Shown here piece by piece: positions 9,883 through 20,099 of a stretch of 64,000 bases of DNA. Numbering within the stretch: the first letter of the stretch is position 1; each line of letters opens with the position of its first letter. A program made the position numbers and the translations under genes. Under the pieces are notes generated by a model. That model made no database searches and was not told the DNA's origin. It saw nothing but the letters and a program-made list of their open reading frames with translations. Source of the DNA: Diphasiastrum complanatum (lineage: Eukaryota > Streptophyta > Lycopodiopsida > Lycopodiales > Lycopodiaceae); the NCBI GenBank assembly GCA_029204225.1, contig CM055113.1:8280352-8344351 (forward strand), read 5' to 3'.

Positions 9883-12800
9883 ATGGATCATCCTTACGAT
9901 CTGAATTCCATAGAGGACTATCCACCAGAGATGGTCTCTCCATCTACCGAACAAGCTCGATTTAATCGATATTACAGGATGAAATCCCAAGTCCAAGAGC
10001 CATCCACCTACCCGTTTAACAGATGGGAACCCATGCGTTTTGAAGCTCCATACGATCGACCACATTTTCATGCTGCAAAATCTTCACATGCACGAGTGTC
10101 GTGGTATACCAATTGTATTTGGTATAGTTTTGTAGTATTTAATGTCGAATCCCCAAGAGGATAGCTTCTTTATGGTATAATGTTGATATTGTTCTGACTT
10201 ATTCGTATGATATAAATGGAGAATTAGTCTGGTTGTCAAACAGACATTTGGGTTAAGTAACCAGTATTACTTAATGGATAAATGAATGTTTAAAATTGGA
10301 ATATCAGTCTTCTCTTTCGAATCGAAGAATTGGCGTTCTACAAGAGAATTGTTATCAGAGTAGTACGAATGTACTCCACTCTATCTGATTAAGGTGTCGG
10401 CAAGAATTCGGATTGATTTCGATGTATTCGTTCATCAGTGATCAAAGTTAATCTTATTCTTGGATTAACAAAAGTTAAACAGTAGTCCTCAACAACTAGT
10501 GTTCTCCTCAGAGTTAAATCTCTTGTATAATCTTCGAATATGTTAGAAACATATGTTCGGAGATATTCAGAATACAGATATCTTATCTCAATTCTTCAGA
10601 CAGGGACTATCAATTCAGTTGTATACATACTTTTCTATCGATGACTGAGATAGACTTCTGATGATAAACGTTATTCGGGTATCGAACAAGTATTCGAGTG
10701 TCGAACAAATATTCGAATGAACGAATAAGTTAGTTTTAAGACAGTTCGTTAGAACACTTTTACGGATACACAGCATAGACTGTAATGTGCTTATGCAACT
10801 GTCTGACCAGAGATAGATTTATATAAGAAAGATTGTTAGAGTACTTCAGAAGATCTCTCACAAGTACATAAACTTTTATCTCTCAACGAATACATAAACT
10901 ATATCTCCTGGTGAGTAAGATTGAATCGTGTCTTCTCTTTATCATCTTTAGAGCGAACAATCACGTCTTTATAAATTAGAGGCGTGTCGCTTTACTGAAT
11001 AAGGTTAACCAATATATATCTGACATGTATGTAGATTATACCGCAAAGATGTATCTAACCCTGAGTTTAGATTACTATAGTTAGAATTGTCGATTCGGAT
11101 CGAGTCGTTTCATGTAAGTGTCTTTATTTAAGGGTTGTTGTAGATGTCGCTTCATTGCTGAGGACTTGTCCTTTATATGTGATATTTAGTATGTCGCGAA
11201 AAATATAGGCAGGTCCCTTCATTATAAATGTATCCAGCTCTTGTCTTCTTATGTGAATATATATTGCTTCATTCGGATGTATATTCGTTGTTTAATAAAT
11301 ACACATCTTCACAACGAGCTCACTTAAACAGAGCTTTTGCAAATAATGTTCCGTGTACTGAAAAATGTACTCCAAAGCTAGATTTACCTAAGTACGATGG
11401 TAACACTGATCCTCAAAGATTTTTTCAAGTCTTTGAGAATGCATGTGATGTCTATGACGAGACATCACCAGATGCCATGGTATAGCTCTTCTCGATGACC
11501 ATGATCGATCAAGCACAAGAATGGTTTTTTAACCTTGATCATGAAGATAAACGAGACTAGTCACTCTTGAAGGAGACATTTATCAAATGCGTCAAGCCAT
11601 TTCACTTGATCGAAAGTCCTTTTGTCAAGTTAAGTAGCATCAAAATGACAAAAGATGAGAAAGTATGTGACTACATTGAACGATTTAAATAATTAAAAAG
11701 TCAGGTACAAGAGCAACCCACTGAGTCTATGCTCATAATTTGGTTCCTCGTTGGACTCCCATGATGGATACGACGTGAACTTCACTCCAATGATCAATAC
11801 ACATCATTGAAACAATCCATGTTTGATGCCATTCGGGAGGAAGACGAGGGCTCAGATATTGATGAGCCGCGTGAACATAGAGCGAATCGTGCTGTCCAAG
11901 AAGCTCAACCAAACGAGGAAACATGCAAACAGTTGTGGAAAACACAGATGGAGTTGCTTAACCAGCAACACCAACAACAGATGGAGAAACTCACAAAAGA
12001 GTTTCAGAACACTCTTAAGTCTATCCAGAGTTCAATGCCATCAGTTACCCACTGACCAAATCCACCATAGACGAGAAAACACATGGTGCCCTCACTGTCG
12101 AGGTGCACACACTGGCAATGAGGGCCCTTCATACCAACAATTCCCAGATAATTCATTGATCAAATGTGATATCTGCGACTTTATGGGTCATACATCCCTC
12201 TATTGCTATTATAATCCAAGGAACCAGCCTCACAACCAGTCAGGGAGACATTATCAACCTCCTAGACACCAGTTTGTTTTGCAAAATCAAAATCAGCCCT
12301 ATCCATCTCGAAACAACCAAGTCCATATACAAGAGTTACCCAGACAATCTCGACATGACCCTCAACCACAACTGGCACTCTTAGGACCACTTCCAAGGGG
12401 ACAACTTGATGTAGGAGCACAAAAGCATAGAGACCCTCGAGAATCTGCATAGACACATCTTGTAGAAAACTCCTACGATCACTCATATCATCATGATACA
12501 ACACTTCCATCTATTAGTTCTCAACAATATCCAACCGACAACTCATGCTCGTGCAAACGAGATGAGCATTCCACACCACCGGAAAATCTAGCACAGCTAG
12601 CCATCCAAGATGGTTATGCTATTGCCACAGGCCCAATGAGCAACCGTTGTTTTATTTGTGGCAAAACTTGCCACTTCTTGGTGGACTGTAAAGTTAAGAA
12701 CCAATACCATGTGGAGTGCCCAGATTGTGTTCGCAAACACAGTTTCAAAAACTACCCTAAACAACCTAACAGGATCCTTCCAACATGTCATATATCATCC

Positions 12801-13037
12801 GAACCTGATAGAGTTCTAACTAGAGCACAACGCGAACAACAAGGACAGTAGCAAAACGCTACAAAATCAGCTAACCCACATGGAAGCCACTTGACTGCTT
12901 CCACTTTACCCAAAGAATACCCAGACCCAAACGTGGAACAAAGGCAATACAAAGAATTTTGAGATGAGTTTTTGCGAGAGGAAGAACATACGGAAAGTTT
13001 GTTATCTACTCAAATCCCTGACAAAGAGCAATCCCTA
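9883..13037 (+). pseudogene. Ty3/gypsy gag, split by a solo LTR
   Basis: Gag coats the element RNA and forms the particle. The frame starts at ATG 9,883, runs 71 codons to 10,096, is interrupted by a solo LTR (10,097-11,313), and resumes in the same phase after the duplicated ACGAG. It then shows the capsid region (LPKYDGNTDPQRFFQVFE, then QEWFF) and gag motifs up to an EEDEGSD acidic stretch and a Gln-rich coiled segment. A frameshift near 12,050 leads to two CCHC knuckles, CDICDFMGHTSLYC (about 12,170) and CFICGKTCHFLVDC (about 12,650). In-frame stops near 11,485, 11,560 and 11,690 show it is dead. The downstream pol has been replaced by the microsatellite at 13,038. Confidence 0.8.
10097..11313. 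mobile_element. Solo LTR, 1,217 bp, inside gypsy gag
   Basis: It begins TGTCGTGG and ends CTTCACA (TG...CA). It is flanked on both sides by the 5-bp direct repeat ACGAG (10,092-10,096 and 11,314-11,318). Removing the LTR and one copy of the repeat restores the gag reading phase exactly. No internal coding region remains, so LTR-LTR recombination after insertion is the simplest explanation. The source family has no other obvious member in the window. Confidence 0.85.
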
Positions 13038-13640
<603 letters not shown>

Positions 13641-14230
13641 TTATAGTAGTAGATGACTAGATAATGTTTGATGGTAATTGTATGTTTGAATTTGCTTATA
13701 ATAATGGTTCAATTGTGTAATATAATGTTATTTTTTAATTGCTTGTGCATGTGACAAAAATATTCATAAAAAAGAGAGCAAGCGTTCAAAGAGCGAGCAA
13801 TTGCACGTTTGCACTTAAGCTTCGAGTGAGTTTACTGGTGAGTTTGTGTTATTTCAATTTGTTTTATTATTAGAATACGTTATCTAACATAGTAAGAAAT
13901 TAAATGTAATTCATAATTTTCATTTTGTTCAAAGCAGTATCATATTTTATTGCATACACTAGCAATTAATTAATATGCAAAGGTGAAATGTAGATAATTA
14001 AAATCCCCAATCTAGGAAGGTGTGTAGCCCTTACTTTTCTCCTGTTAAAGGCAAGGTTCTAATCTTTCCAACTTGCATGGAAAAACCTACACGCCGTAGG
14101 GAGAGAATATGTGGTGACATTCTGAAATAGGACATAACCGCAAGGTTCGGGTATTATAATTATCACATTCAACTCTATCTATAAAAATATACATAAAAAA
14201 TATTGCGATAAATATAAAAAAAAGAATGAT
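13641..14230. other. AT-rich stretch without a supported gene
   Basis: No motif, long frame or clear repeat was recognised. It lies just downstream, in minus-strand sense, of the DUF4216 remnant, so it may be the 3' flank of that CACTA-type gene. Confidence 0.3.
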
Positions 14231-14236
14231 AGATAA

Positions 14237-14990
14237 TCATAGATCATTCTCATCATTCACATCATTTTCGTCATCACACAAGTCTTGACACTCATCTGAA
14301 TCCAGGTCTAGGTATAATCGTAAATTTCCGATCGTGTCTCTTTCATGATGTGAGTTACCCTCATATTCAATCTCCTCTTCTTCTAATTTTATCTCATCCA
14401 AATGTGGGGGCCTCAAATTACCCCCAATTTGGTCTTGTACGATCGTACGAATCTCATTATTTACATTCGTACTTTCTTCTCCCATCATTTCGACATCATT
14501 TCGAGTTTGGATGAGTGGTTCAGGTTCTTCCAAAACGTCGCCAAAATTGGGTGGTGGTTTGTCGTGTGTATCCAATTCAACAATATCTTTTCTTTCAAAC
14601 ACACGTCATTTTCTTGCATTAAGTTGGATCACATACCACCATCTTGGGTCCTGGATGGAATATAATCTGCCAAAGAATTAAAAAAAATTAAGCTAGTATT
14701 ATAAGATTGATACATAAATGATTGGATTGCGAATATTAATACATTAAAATTTTAAAGTCTCACTTGTTCGCAATGTTGTGGCAATACTAAAGTGTCATGA
14801 GAGTCCATCGATATACATTTTGTTGAGTTGATTTGAAAAAAAGTTGAGTTATCATTTCTAATCGTGGCGTTGCTTCCACGATAGATGACCTTAAACCATT
14901 TTACGTCAAAAATAGAGTATTTGTCGTTAGTCTCGTCATCGACTTCATAAATATATAATGTCTCATCCGGACCATACCACTGTTGCTACT
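14237..14990 (-). pseudogene. CACTA (En/Spm) transposon protein remnant, DUF4216 type
   Basis: On the minus strand, about 14,990-14,765 encodes a stretch ending ...SHDTLVLPQHCEQV. Then 14,690-14,237 encodes IQDPRWWYVIQLNARK and VFERKDIVEL, followed by a long acidic C-terminal tail (DSDECQDLCDDEND). The aromatic/DPR motif followed by an acidic tail resembles DUF4216 proteins, which accompany TNP2-type transposases in plant CACTA elements. The break between the two blocks has intron-like borders (GTGAG ... TTTGGCAG), but the phase does not join cleanly. A TGA interrupts the second block before RVFERK. No transposase core (TNP2) was found. Confidence 0.55.
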
Positions 14991-15690
14991 CAAGTTGAGG
15001 GGCTGCTTTTTGCTTCGCTACTGTCAAATTCACATGGGCCACTTGGTTCTTAGCTGGCCCTGGTGGTGCAGGTACGGCCATGCGTGGTGTTATACCATGG
15101 TGTCACATTCGGTGCCCCTTCGTGATAAGGATAAGAGGTTTGATACTGATTGTAAAACAAGATAAGTTGAAATGATTGACTTTTGTAGTGATTTAAAATT
15201 GGGTTGTATTATTTTTATTCTAATTTTTATTGGATATTTGGAGGTGATGTGCTTGCATATTGTGCCTTTTATTTAGATCAACAGTTGAATGTTAAGATTA
15301 TCCCCCTTCACTGAACCCATAGCAGCCATAAATTCTCCCACCTTGCCATTGAGGTTGGGCTGAGGGGGTGCTTTCTGCTCCCCTACTGTCAAATTCACAT
15401 GGGCCACTTGGTTGCTGGCCCTGGTGGTGCAGGTAAGGCCATGCACTGTTGGTTATTTGGTGCGCCATATTGTGGTGCTGCATTCAATGCCCCCTTGGTG
15501 ATAAGGATAAGAGGTTTGATATTGATTGCAAAACAAGATAAGTTGATATAATTGACTTTTTTAGTGATTCAAAATTGGGTTGTATTCTTGTCATTCTAAT
15601 TCCATTGGATATTTGGAGGTGATGTGCTTGCATATTGTGCCTTTTATTTAGGTCAACACTAGAACATTAAGATTACCCCCCCCCCCCCAC
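14985..15690. repeat. Tandem direct duplication, unit about 365-375 bp
   Basis: The block running from CTACTGTCAAATTCACATGG to TATTGTGCCTTTTATTTAG occurs at about 15,020-15,280 and again at about 15,385-15,650. The copies differ by substitutions and small indels. The second copy ends in a run of 14 C followed by an A-rich tract (about 15,677-15,706). A minus-strand frame in the second copy (PYLHHQGQQPSGPCEF) is frameshifted in the first and is not supported as a gene. Confidence 0.85.
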
Positions 15691-15709
15691 AAGAAAAAAA
15701 AAAAAAGAC

Positions 15710-16640
15710 TTTTGATCTTGATCAAAATATTCCAACGTTATGCCCATATAAATGACAACAAGCCAAAGAGTTAGATTGTCTTTGAGTCAAGGATGATGAC
15801 AAAGTTCAAAAGAGGTAAAGAAATGAAAATTGAACTTTATTACTCTTTCAAAGTAGCAATGTGTAATATTTTTTTATGTTTATGTTAGCTTATGATGAAG
15901 TCTTGGACATATTCAATATATTGTAAATATTCTATTGATTGTTGCTTTTGTACAAATTCTTGGTACTAATTGTGCATAGTATAATGTTTTTTTTAACCAA
16001 ATTTTTTAAATATATGAGACTTGATTTTGGTTATATTTGGCCTTCCTAAATTTTAAAGGACTTTGTGTCTCCTCGTAAACATAATTGGATTCTTAGATTG
16101 CTTTAAAAAGTATAACATAACTTGGAGTACAAACAAAAAGGTTTGGATTTGGCCAAATGAATGCAAACAACAGGTATGAAGTTCAATAATGTAGAAGAGG
16201 TGTTTGGCATCTCCCAAATGTACATAAAATTTTGAAATCAACAAATTTATAGTATTGTACCTGAACGTGTATCTCTATTATACTTTCAACTAGGTCCTAA
16301 TATAGGAAGAACTCCTATTTTTTGAGTCAGCTAGTTTCATGATATCATATTTTTCTAGAAAAGACAATCAAAATCAATGACTTGCACACTAGTATTTATT
16401 GAACTAGTATTAAGCAAGGATACCCTTCAATCATCCATCCATGCATGTATAAATACATGCAATCTTATTTTGCAATCTTAGGCAATGGAGAATCAATGGG
16501 ACAATTGAAGAAATGTGACATTGTTAACCGAATTTTTGACAGCAAAAATCGGGCTAGTTTGAACAGAAATCAGTAATGAAATGAGTTGGTGAGCATCAGT
16601 ATGACAACAAATCCAACAAAATTTGATACAGAATATCTTT
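15710..16640. other. AT-rich stretch without a supported gene
   Basis: Only short frames are present. A TATA-like TATAAATA at 16,449-16,456 lies 35-50 bp before ATGs at 16,484 and 16,497, but both frames stop within 30 codons. It could be the promoter of the UIM-type exon described next, though a usable 5' exon is not evident. Confidence 0.3.
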
Positions 16641-16644
16641 TCAG

Positions 16645-16842
16645 ACACCATCAGACTCAAAGTTATCAGATTACAGGATAGTGATGCCTTTGGGACTTTC
16701 ACAACGAGAACTTGAGTTGTTGATCCCTAACACAAATCAAGATGAAACGGATTTTGATCTACAATTGGCCTTAGCATGCTCGCTACATGACTATAGTCTC
16801 TGCTCTGGAGTACAACTCAGGTTTGAAAAGTACACTAAGCGA
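16645..16842 (+). CDS. Candidate host-gene exon with a ubiquitin-interacting motif (partial)
   Basis: A frame opens after a good splice acceptor (ATATCTTTTCAG, ending at 16,644). It may end at a donor CAG|GTTTG (exon 16,645-16,820) or run to TAA at 16,840-16,842. The product has LGLSQRELELLIPN followed by DETDFDLQLALACSLHDY. The second part fits the UIM consensus exactly: an acidic run, a hydrophobic residue, two of any, Ala, three of any, Ser, two of any, then acidic. UIMs bind ubiquitin in proteasome, endocytic and DA1-like proteins. It shows no similarity to the transposon proteins in this window. Other exons were not found, so it may be an exon of a gene with long introns, or a captured or dead fragment. 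Family unknown. Confidence 0.4.
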
Positions 16843-16849
16843 TAAATTT

Positions 16850-18185
16850 TCCATCTGGGTTACATTCATCACAAGTTAGTAACATCACCTTCATGTAAAG
16901 CACTTACATGAAACACTGGGTGAAATAACCTAACTTAAGAGATTAAAGTTAAAGAAATAATAAAATAATCATAATTACAGTCTGAAATTATCCACAACTC
17001 TGACAAATAATTCATAAGCTTTCAAGTACAACTACTCGTAGAATCCAAATTCTAAGATATGAAAATTCATTCAATTAGAATCTCTAGGAGAATCATTAAG
17101 ATATAGAATGACTAAAACTCGATTCTGAGTATCCCAGATACTCTTTTGAGTTAAATGCTCTTATTTCTAGCACCAAATACAAGAAAATAAAATTCATTCA
17201 TCTTAATAGACTTGTCTGTCTCCTATGATAACTGGAGATCTAATTCAAAGGAAGGACTGTACTCAAGCACCTGTAGACCATAAACTATAGCAGAATAACA
17301 TCCACTAGATAAATTAAATTCTCCACAGATACTTATCTTGTGAGAATGTCTATGAGATCCATAGGTTCTCAAATAAAATACTGGAGTAGAGAGATTCAAA
17401 ACATTGATCTAAATTCTTACTCAAATAATAGATCAAGAATTAATCATCACACTTAAGAATCATTACAATTCCTTATAATCCTCTGACAATAATTAAGTAT
17501 CTATTTATGAATCGTCAGCCATAAATATTTAGATTCATATGATTCGTCAATCATAATTTTCTGAAATCCAAATCATACTTAATCATTTACAGGATATTGG
17601 AGTATATGTCTAACATAACTCAAGAAAAGTAAGAGTCATTCCAAAAATCTTTCCATTAAGAAAATACTGGATTAAGGAATACTTCCAAAACATGATTTTT
17701 TAACTGAAGTGCAAGATTCAAGTTCTATAAACAACTAGTAATTAAAGACTGAACGCATACCAAAATGACAATCATCTTCAACCACAAAAGCTTTAGATTA
17801 CGTATCACATCTAGATATCCAAAGACCTGCTGAAAATCAATTCAGTTGTTATTCTTGTATTCATTATGATTCGTTATCCATTTGAGCTAAGTCTATTCCT
17901 TAACTAAGGAATACTCTATCTCAAGAAAAATGTATATCCAATGCACATAATTTCAACTGATGAATCCAAATGATTCACTAATCATGTGTCTTACAAGCAA
18001 TATAATTCAAAAACCATCGCGGTGAATCCATATCACACTGATCGTTTTACCAATTAGCTTCGTCCTGGAGTAATCAACTACTCAAGTTAATTGCCAATGA
18101 TTCAGAAATCTCAAATGTCTAGGTGGAGAATTCAATTATACCACTATAACACCACATTTAGATCCTTACCCAAATCATTTATAAG
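16850..18185. other. AT-rich stretch without a supported gene
   Basis: No long frame, motif or obvious repeat boundary was seen. Irregular ATTCATNAATC-like words are frequent. It could be intron of the putative UIM-type gene or old repeat DNA. Confidence 0.3.
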
Positions 18186-18189
18186 TTAC

Positions 18190-18740
18190 ACAACAACACC
18201 CGTCGCGATTTGCGACGTGTTTTGCGACGTGAATCGCGAGTTTAATTTTTTTTTAATTCGTCGCGAACGTCGGAAAAACATGGTGCTATAAGGTCGTCGG
18301 AATCTGCCGACTTTAAGATACATCGCAATCCGACAGGCACGACGTGTTGGACACCACAGAACCAAATTTTGGTGACGGCCACAGGTGCTGACCTGGACGT
18401 CGCATTGCGACATCTGACGTGGACGTCGGAATGCGACGTCCTACGTGGACTTCGGATTGCGACGTCCAAAGACGTCGCAAACTGTCTGACGTGGCTGTCG
18501 GATTGCGACGTGCTAAATTCAGTCGGATTTCGACGTTTGTAAACACAGAATGATCCCAAAATTTCACCGACGAATGTCCAACGCCCATCCGACGTATGCT
18601 TGGATGTCGAAATCCGACGTCCCATAAAGTCGTCAGAATCCGATGTCTGTTAACAGAATGATCAAAAAATATATCCGATGTGTGTCCAACGTCTATCCGA
18701 CGCGTTAGGACATCGGATTCCGTCTCAAATTAGGTAAAAA
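18190..18740. repeat. CACTA-like subterminal repeat block rich in CGACGT
   Basis: The local base composition changes sharply: GACGTC, GCGACGT and GTCGGA words occur some 30 times in both orientations, often as near palindromes such as GTCGGAATGCGACGTC. Such clustered short inverted words next to the terminus are typical of plant CACTA elements. The left edge reads CACAACAACACCCG, which could be a decayed CACTACAA-type end, but a matching right end was not found; the element may be cut by the copia insertion at 19,354. Confidence 0.5.
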
Positions 18741-19036
18741 AAAAAAATGCGTAAAAAACAGTGCACGCATTTTTCTCGGGCTGTTCTTGGAGTTGAGTTC
18801 TTGGAGAAGCGATGTTTTTGAATCGTTTTTAAAACAATATTTTTGAGTTGCATTCAACATCTGGATCAAACAACAAACTAAGCATGAGGTACTTTTCATT
18901 CTTAAACTACTTTTCATTTTATATTTTATTGCATTACTTCATGTTCATTATGAATGACAATACTTCATGCATTACTTCATGGCAATATTTTATTGCATTA
19001 ATTCATGTTCAATATGCTTTGTGCACATCATAAATT

Positions 19037-19351
19037 TTATTTAGATTCATATATACAATGATAGGCGATAGTAATATTAATCTCAAAAGCTCTCGAGTCA
19101 ACAATATTGGAAGATAAGTCAGAATTCATATGTTGTTGATGTTGAGACATGATTGGATGTTCAAGAGACGTATTTTGCAATTCCTTGATTCCTTTTGATC
19201 CTTCATCCATTGAAGAATTTCTCTCTGAAATACTTTCGTTCAAACCAACACCTTGATGAGCTTGGAATTGACATACAGATAGTTCTGGAGAGTTTTGCTG
19301 ATGGAGAGTTGAACACACTGGTGTAGGAATTTCTTCCTGCTGAGACTCCAA
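19037..19351 (-). CDS. Unrecognised Gln/Ser-rich open frame, truncated by an LTR
   Basis: This is a 104-codon frame rich in Gln, Ser, Asn and Glu (for example STLHQQNSPELSVC and HPIMSQHQQHMN), with no recognised domain. Its apparent start abuts the copia LTR at 19,354, so the original frame may have continued upstream and been cut by that insertion. It could belong to the CACTA-like element at 18.2 kb, to a transposon linker region, or be chance. No function can be proposed. Confidence 0.2.
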   Translation of the reverse strand: MESQQEEIPTPVCSTLHQQNSPELSVCQFQAHQGVGLNESISERNSSMDEGSKGIKELQNTSLEHPIMSQHQQHMNSDLSSNIVDSRAFEINITIAYHCIYESK

Positions 19352-19353
19352 TT

Positions 19354-20021
19354 TGTCAAATTTCAGAGTTTAAGGACTGAAATTGATCTACAAATGATCA
19401 CAAAGAGTGATTGGTAGCTTGGGATCTTGATCTATATCAAGACTAGCTTCCAAATCTAGCTTCTACTTGACAATCTTTGTGATTCCAAGCAAGAACAATC
19501 AAAAAAGATGATCCACGGCTTCACACGTGTGAAGTACAGCTACTGTACGGCCTGATAACAGAGAAATAGTTTACTTATCATTTACAAAGCATTCATCCAC
19601 AAAGAAAGTGCTTAAGAGAGTCAAAACACATTGATAGCTCCAGAAACCAAGATTTCTCATCATGAGCTCAATAATGGATCCATCATGGATCAAGTACAAA
19701 ATCACCATAATCTCTCTCTAAGCTGCATCCAACATGTGTGGGACAGCTCATTGTACTTATCCATATCCACTTTGGATAACATCTATCAAGTTTGACACAT
19801 CATCCATTGGTGGTTTGTGTTGACCTTCTAGATTCCTAAAATTTAGGACCTAACTCCTATAATTTAGGAGATGCCATATTAGGCTCAAATGAAAGCTAAT
19901 CAAAATGGATCTGAATATTAAAAGTGTCATTTCACACGTGTGGACAAGTCCTCACATGTGTGGATCCACATAGATGTCTAATATTCATCAAAAACCATGT
20001 GAAAATTGCTAAATTCTGACA
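19354..20021 (-). mobile_element. Copia element A, 3' LTR (668 bp)
   Basis: Starts TGTCAAATTTC and ends TTCTGACA on the plus strand; equal in length to, and clearly homologous with, the LTRs at 23,030 and 28,272. It contains a 14-bp palindrome with a G-box core at 19,520-19,533 (TTCACACGTGTGAA). A purine-rich tract of the minus strand (complement of CTCCTCCTCA) follows at 20,022, as expected for a 3' LTR of a minus-strand element. Confidence 0.9.
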
Positions 20022-20035
20022 CTCCTCCTCAATTT
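20022..20035 (-). promoter_or_regulatory. Polypurine tract of element A
   Basis: CTCCTCCTCA directly after the LTR end reads as an uninterrupted purine run on the minus strand and would prime plus-strand DNA synthesis. The identical tract occurs after the LTRs of elements B and C. Confidence 0.75.
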
Positions 20036-20099
20036 TTACATGATACAACTATAGTACATCTATCTACAACACCTAAGGCTGATTTGAACTTGATAAATA

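Noticed and set aside
18242-18625. Minus-strand open frames in the CGACGT-rich block
   Set aside because: They overlap one another in different frames and follow the short DNA repeat; low TA content alone explains the lack of stops.
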